This document shows, in pieces, positions 31,950-33,607 of a stretch of 33,607 nucleotides of DNA. The stretch comes from Armatimonadota bacterium (GTDB taxonomy: Bacteria > Armatimonadota > UBA5829 > JAUSEB01): contig JAUSEB010000399.1 of assembly GCA_030650495.1 (NCBI GenBank), forward strand, positions 1-33,607, in the 5' to 3' direction. Below the pieces are notes generated by a model, which was given only the letters and a program-made list of their open reading frames with translations, did no database searches and had not been told where the DNA came from. The translations under genes were made by a program, and so were the position numbers. Positions within the stretch are counted from its first letter, which is position 1. Every line of letters begins with the position of its first letter.

Positions 31950-33233
31950 TTACATTGCCGCCAGGATTTCTTCAGCAGCGGCGATCGTGTCCGCTATGTC
32001 TTGATCGGAATGAGCAGTGGAGACGAATGCGGCCTCGAATTGCGATGGAGCGAAGTAGAATCCGCGATCTAGCATACCACTGAAGAACTTGGCATAGCGG
32101 GAGATATCGGAGTTTTTCGCCGTGGTGTAATCGGTTACTTCAGTTTCAGTAAAGAACATGGTCATCATGGAGCCTATGCGGTTACTCTGTACTGCGATAC
32201 CGCTTTCTTTTGCGGCGGAAGCCAAACCTTGAGCCAAAGCCTCGCCCTTTTTGTCCAAATCGGCGTAAACGTTGCTTTCTTTCAATATCTTGAGCATTTC
32301 GATTCCGGCTGCGACTGCAAGCGGATTGCCGGAGAGAGTTCCCGCCTGATAGACCGGCCCCACGGGAGCCACGCATTCCATAATATCCCGGCGTCCGCCG
32401 TAAGCCCCCATAGGCAGGCCGCCGCCAATTATCTTGCCAAGTGTAGTTAAGTCCGGGGTAACGCCGTAAAGCTCCTGCGCGCCGCCATAAGCTACGCGGA
32501 ATCCTGAGATGACCTCATCGAAGATAAGCAATACGCCCTTCTCTTCAGTCAACCGGCGCAGCTCCTCCAGGAATCCCGGCTTTGGCGGGATTACGCCCAT
32601 ATTGCCGGCTATCGGTTCCAGAATTACACACGCTATTTCGTTTCCATAGGCGCTCAGAGTTTCTCTAATTGCCGCGATGTCGTTATAGGGGAGAGTTATC
32701 GTGTCCGCGGTGAGGTTCTTTGGCACACCTGCGCTGTCCGGTATGCCGAGAGTAGCGACGCCTGAGCCGGCTTTGGCGAGCAAGCCGTCGCTGTGGCCGT
32801 GATAGCACCCTTCAAATTTGATTATCTTGTCCCTGCCGGTGTAGCCGCGAGCCAGCCTGATTGCGCTCATAACGGCTTCCGTGCCTGAGTTGACCAATCT
32901 TACCATCTCAACTGATAGGACGGCGTCAACTATCATTTGGGCCAATATGACCTCCGCCTCGGTCGACGCTCCGAAGGTAGTCCCCTTCTCCGCCGCCATA
33001 CGAATCGCTTTGACAATACGCGGATGCGCGTGGCCAAGTATCAATGGCCCCCATGAACACACAAAGTCGATATATGAGTTGCCGTCAACATCATACATCC
33101 GCGAACCGGCGCCTCTTTCGATGAACACCGGACTGCCACCGACAGACTTGAACGCCCGTACCGGACTGTTCACACCACCGGGAATCAGGTTCTTTGCTTG
33201 CGAGAATAACTTAAGAGAACGATCTATATGCAT
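31950..33233 (-). CDS. hemL: Glutamate-1-semialdehyde 2,1-aminomutase
   Basis: 427-residue PLP enzyme converting glutamate-1-semialdehyde to 5-aminolevulinate, the step after HemA. The Schiff-base Lys267 is in [46 protein letters not shown] and [11 protein letters not shown] are typical. ATG at 33233 is chosen: AAGGTG lies 6 bp upstream. The in-frame GTG at 33242 is itself part of that site. It is separate from the hem block at 1-3292. Confidence 0.96.
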   Translation of the reverse strand: MHIDRSLKLFSQAKNLIPGGVNSPVRAFKSVGGSPVFIERGAGSRMYDVDGNSYIDFVCSWGPLILGHAHPRIVKAIRMAAEKGTTFGASTEAEVILAQMIVDAVLSVEMVRLVNSGTEAVMSAIRLARGYTGRDKIIKFEGCYHGHSDGLLAKAGSGVATLGIPDSAGVPKNLTADTITLPYNDIAAIRETLSAYGNEIACVILEPIAGNMGVIPPKPGFLEELRRLTEEKGVLLIFDEVISGFRVAYGGAQELYGVTPDLTTLGKIIGGGLPMGAYGGRRDIMECVAPVGPVYQAGTLSGNPLAVAAGIEMLKILKESNVYADLDKKGEALAQGLASAAKESGIAVQSNRIGSMMTMFFTETEVTDYTTAKNSDISRYAKFFSGMLDRGFYFAPSQFEAAFVSTAHSDQDIADTIAAAEEILAAM

Positions 33234-33249
33234 ATTTTTCACCTTGCAA

Positions 33250-33279
33250 AGTATATCAGCAGGCGGATTTTACAGTCAA
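33250..33279 (-). promoter_or_regulatory. Promoter candidate for hemL
   Basis: On the minus strand TTGACT (33274-33279), 18-bp spacer, TATACT (33250-33255). The predicted start (about 33243) lies so close to the AUG that only part of the ribosome-binding site would be transcribed. The -35 region overlaps the inner end of the inverted repeat 33259-33329. Confidence 0.4.
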
Positions 33280-33473
33280 TGAGCAAGCAAACGGACGCAT
33301 AATTCATAAAAACTGTAAAATTTGCCTGCAGGCCCGGAACTAACCGGGCTTGCTATACGTCTATATATATGTATTGATCCTTTCCTTCCTCCTTCTAGTG
33401 GCCCGCTCCGGCGGGCCACACTTATTGTACCTCCTATATATCTCCCATCCTCAGAAGGAATGCCGGGCCTGCA
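33259..33473. other. Structured non-coding region between hemL and the MFS-like gene
   Basis: Four nested inverted repeats: 33259-33276 with 33312-33329 (18 bp, two G-U pairs if transcribed on the plus strand); 33327-33337 with 33463-33473 (perfect 11 bp, TGCAGGCCCGG); a competing small hairpin GCCCGG/CCGGGC (33332-33337, 33344-33349); and a perfect 9-bp hairpin GTGGCCCGC-TCCG-GCGGGCCAC (33398-33419). No protein-like frame. It could be a leader RNA of the rightward gene, an operator region of hemL, or both; no known riboswitch class is recognised. Confidence 0.5.
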
Positions 33474-33500
33474 AGACGGAGTTTAAGTTGGCAGTGTTTA

Positions 33501-33607
33501 ATGAAAAAACCGATGTCAGACAACACGGATAGATTTCTAACCGCAAACTTTGCGCTGCTTTGTGTGGGATCGCTGTTCTTTCACATCAGCTTTCACAGCC
33601 TGCTTTC
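33501..33607 (+). CDS. Start of an MFS-type transporter, cut by right edge
   Basis: About 35 residues: MKKPMSDNTDRFLTANFALL then CVGSLFFHISFHSLL. A short polar N-terminus followed by a first membrane helix of the type seen in major facilitator transporters. ATG 33501 or 33513 could be the start; neither has a clear ribosome-binding site. The family call rests on the first helix only. Confidence 0.5.
   Translation, partial: MKKPMSDNTDRFLTANFALLCVGSLFFHISFHSLL

Noticed and set aside
33398-33419. GC-rich hairpin as Rho-independent terminator
   Set aside because: No T-tract follows on either strand and no gene ends nearby.

Overview
The window reads as a chromosomal segment of a diderm bacterium with about 50% GC. 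It carries exosortase/PEP-CTERM surface sorting, a System I-type (Ccm) cytochrome c maturation cluster, GH172 (DUF2961) and GH43-like carbohydrate enzymes, and AddAB rather than RecBCD. That mix fits Armatimonadota or a neighbouring lineage, but this is inference from gene content; no rRNA or tRNA gene was seen.

Positions 1-8350 are one long minus-strand haem block. Transcription enters at a good sigma-70-type promoter (8322-8350) and runs ccmA-ccmB-ccmC-ccmD-ccmE-ccmF, then sirC (precorrin-2 dehydrogenase), hemA and a hemX/ccsA-like membrane gene. hemC follows behind its own promoter and is cut by the left window edge. ccmD (35 aa) and hemC are easy to miss. CcmE has a CxxxY haem-binding motif instead of HxxxY, and no ccmG/H/I is present here. 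hemL lies far away at the right end.

Positions 8468-12351 carry a Vsr-like endonuclease fused to what looks like a decayed C5 cytosine methyltransferase, a broken small membrane gene, a secreted SUMF1-fold PEP-CTERM protein and signal peptidase I. Positions 12549-19261 hold addB-addA; addA has an in-frame TAG at codon 75.

Positions 19380-27618 are mainly carbohydrate genes (L-fucose/D-arabinose isomerase family, GH172, secreted GH43-like protein, NAD-dependent epimerase, PIG-L-like deacetylase) around mtaB and a HIT hydrolase, plus a tiny PEP-CTERM protein. Positions 27764-31036 are a sorting module: two secreted proteins (one with PEP-CTERM), a terminator, exosortase and EpsI. A rubrerythrin-like protein and hemL follow, then a structured non-coding region leading into a truncated MFS-like gene.

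The most unexpected pattern is non-coding. Intergenic gaps are filled with (a) roughly 125-137 bp inverted-repeat elements placed just after stop codons and (b) many different degenerate tandem micro-arrays of period 7, 8 or 10 bp that start at, contain or closely follow a stop codon.
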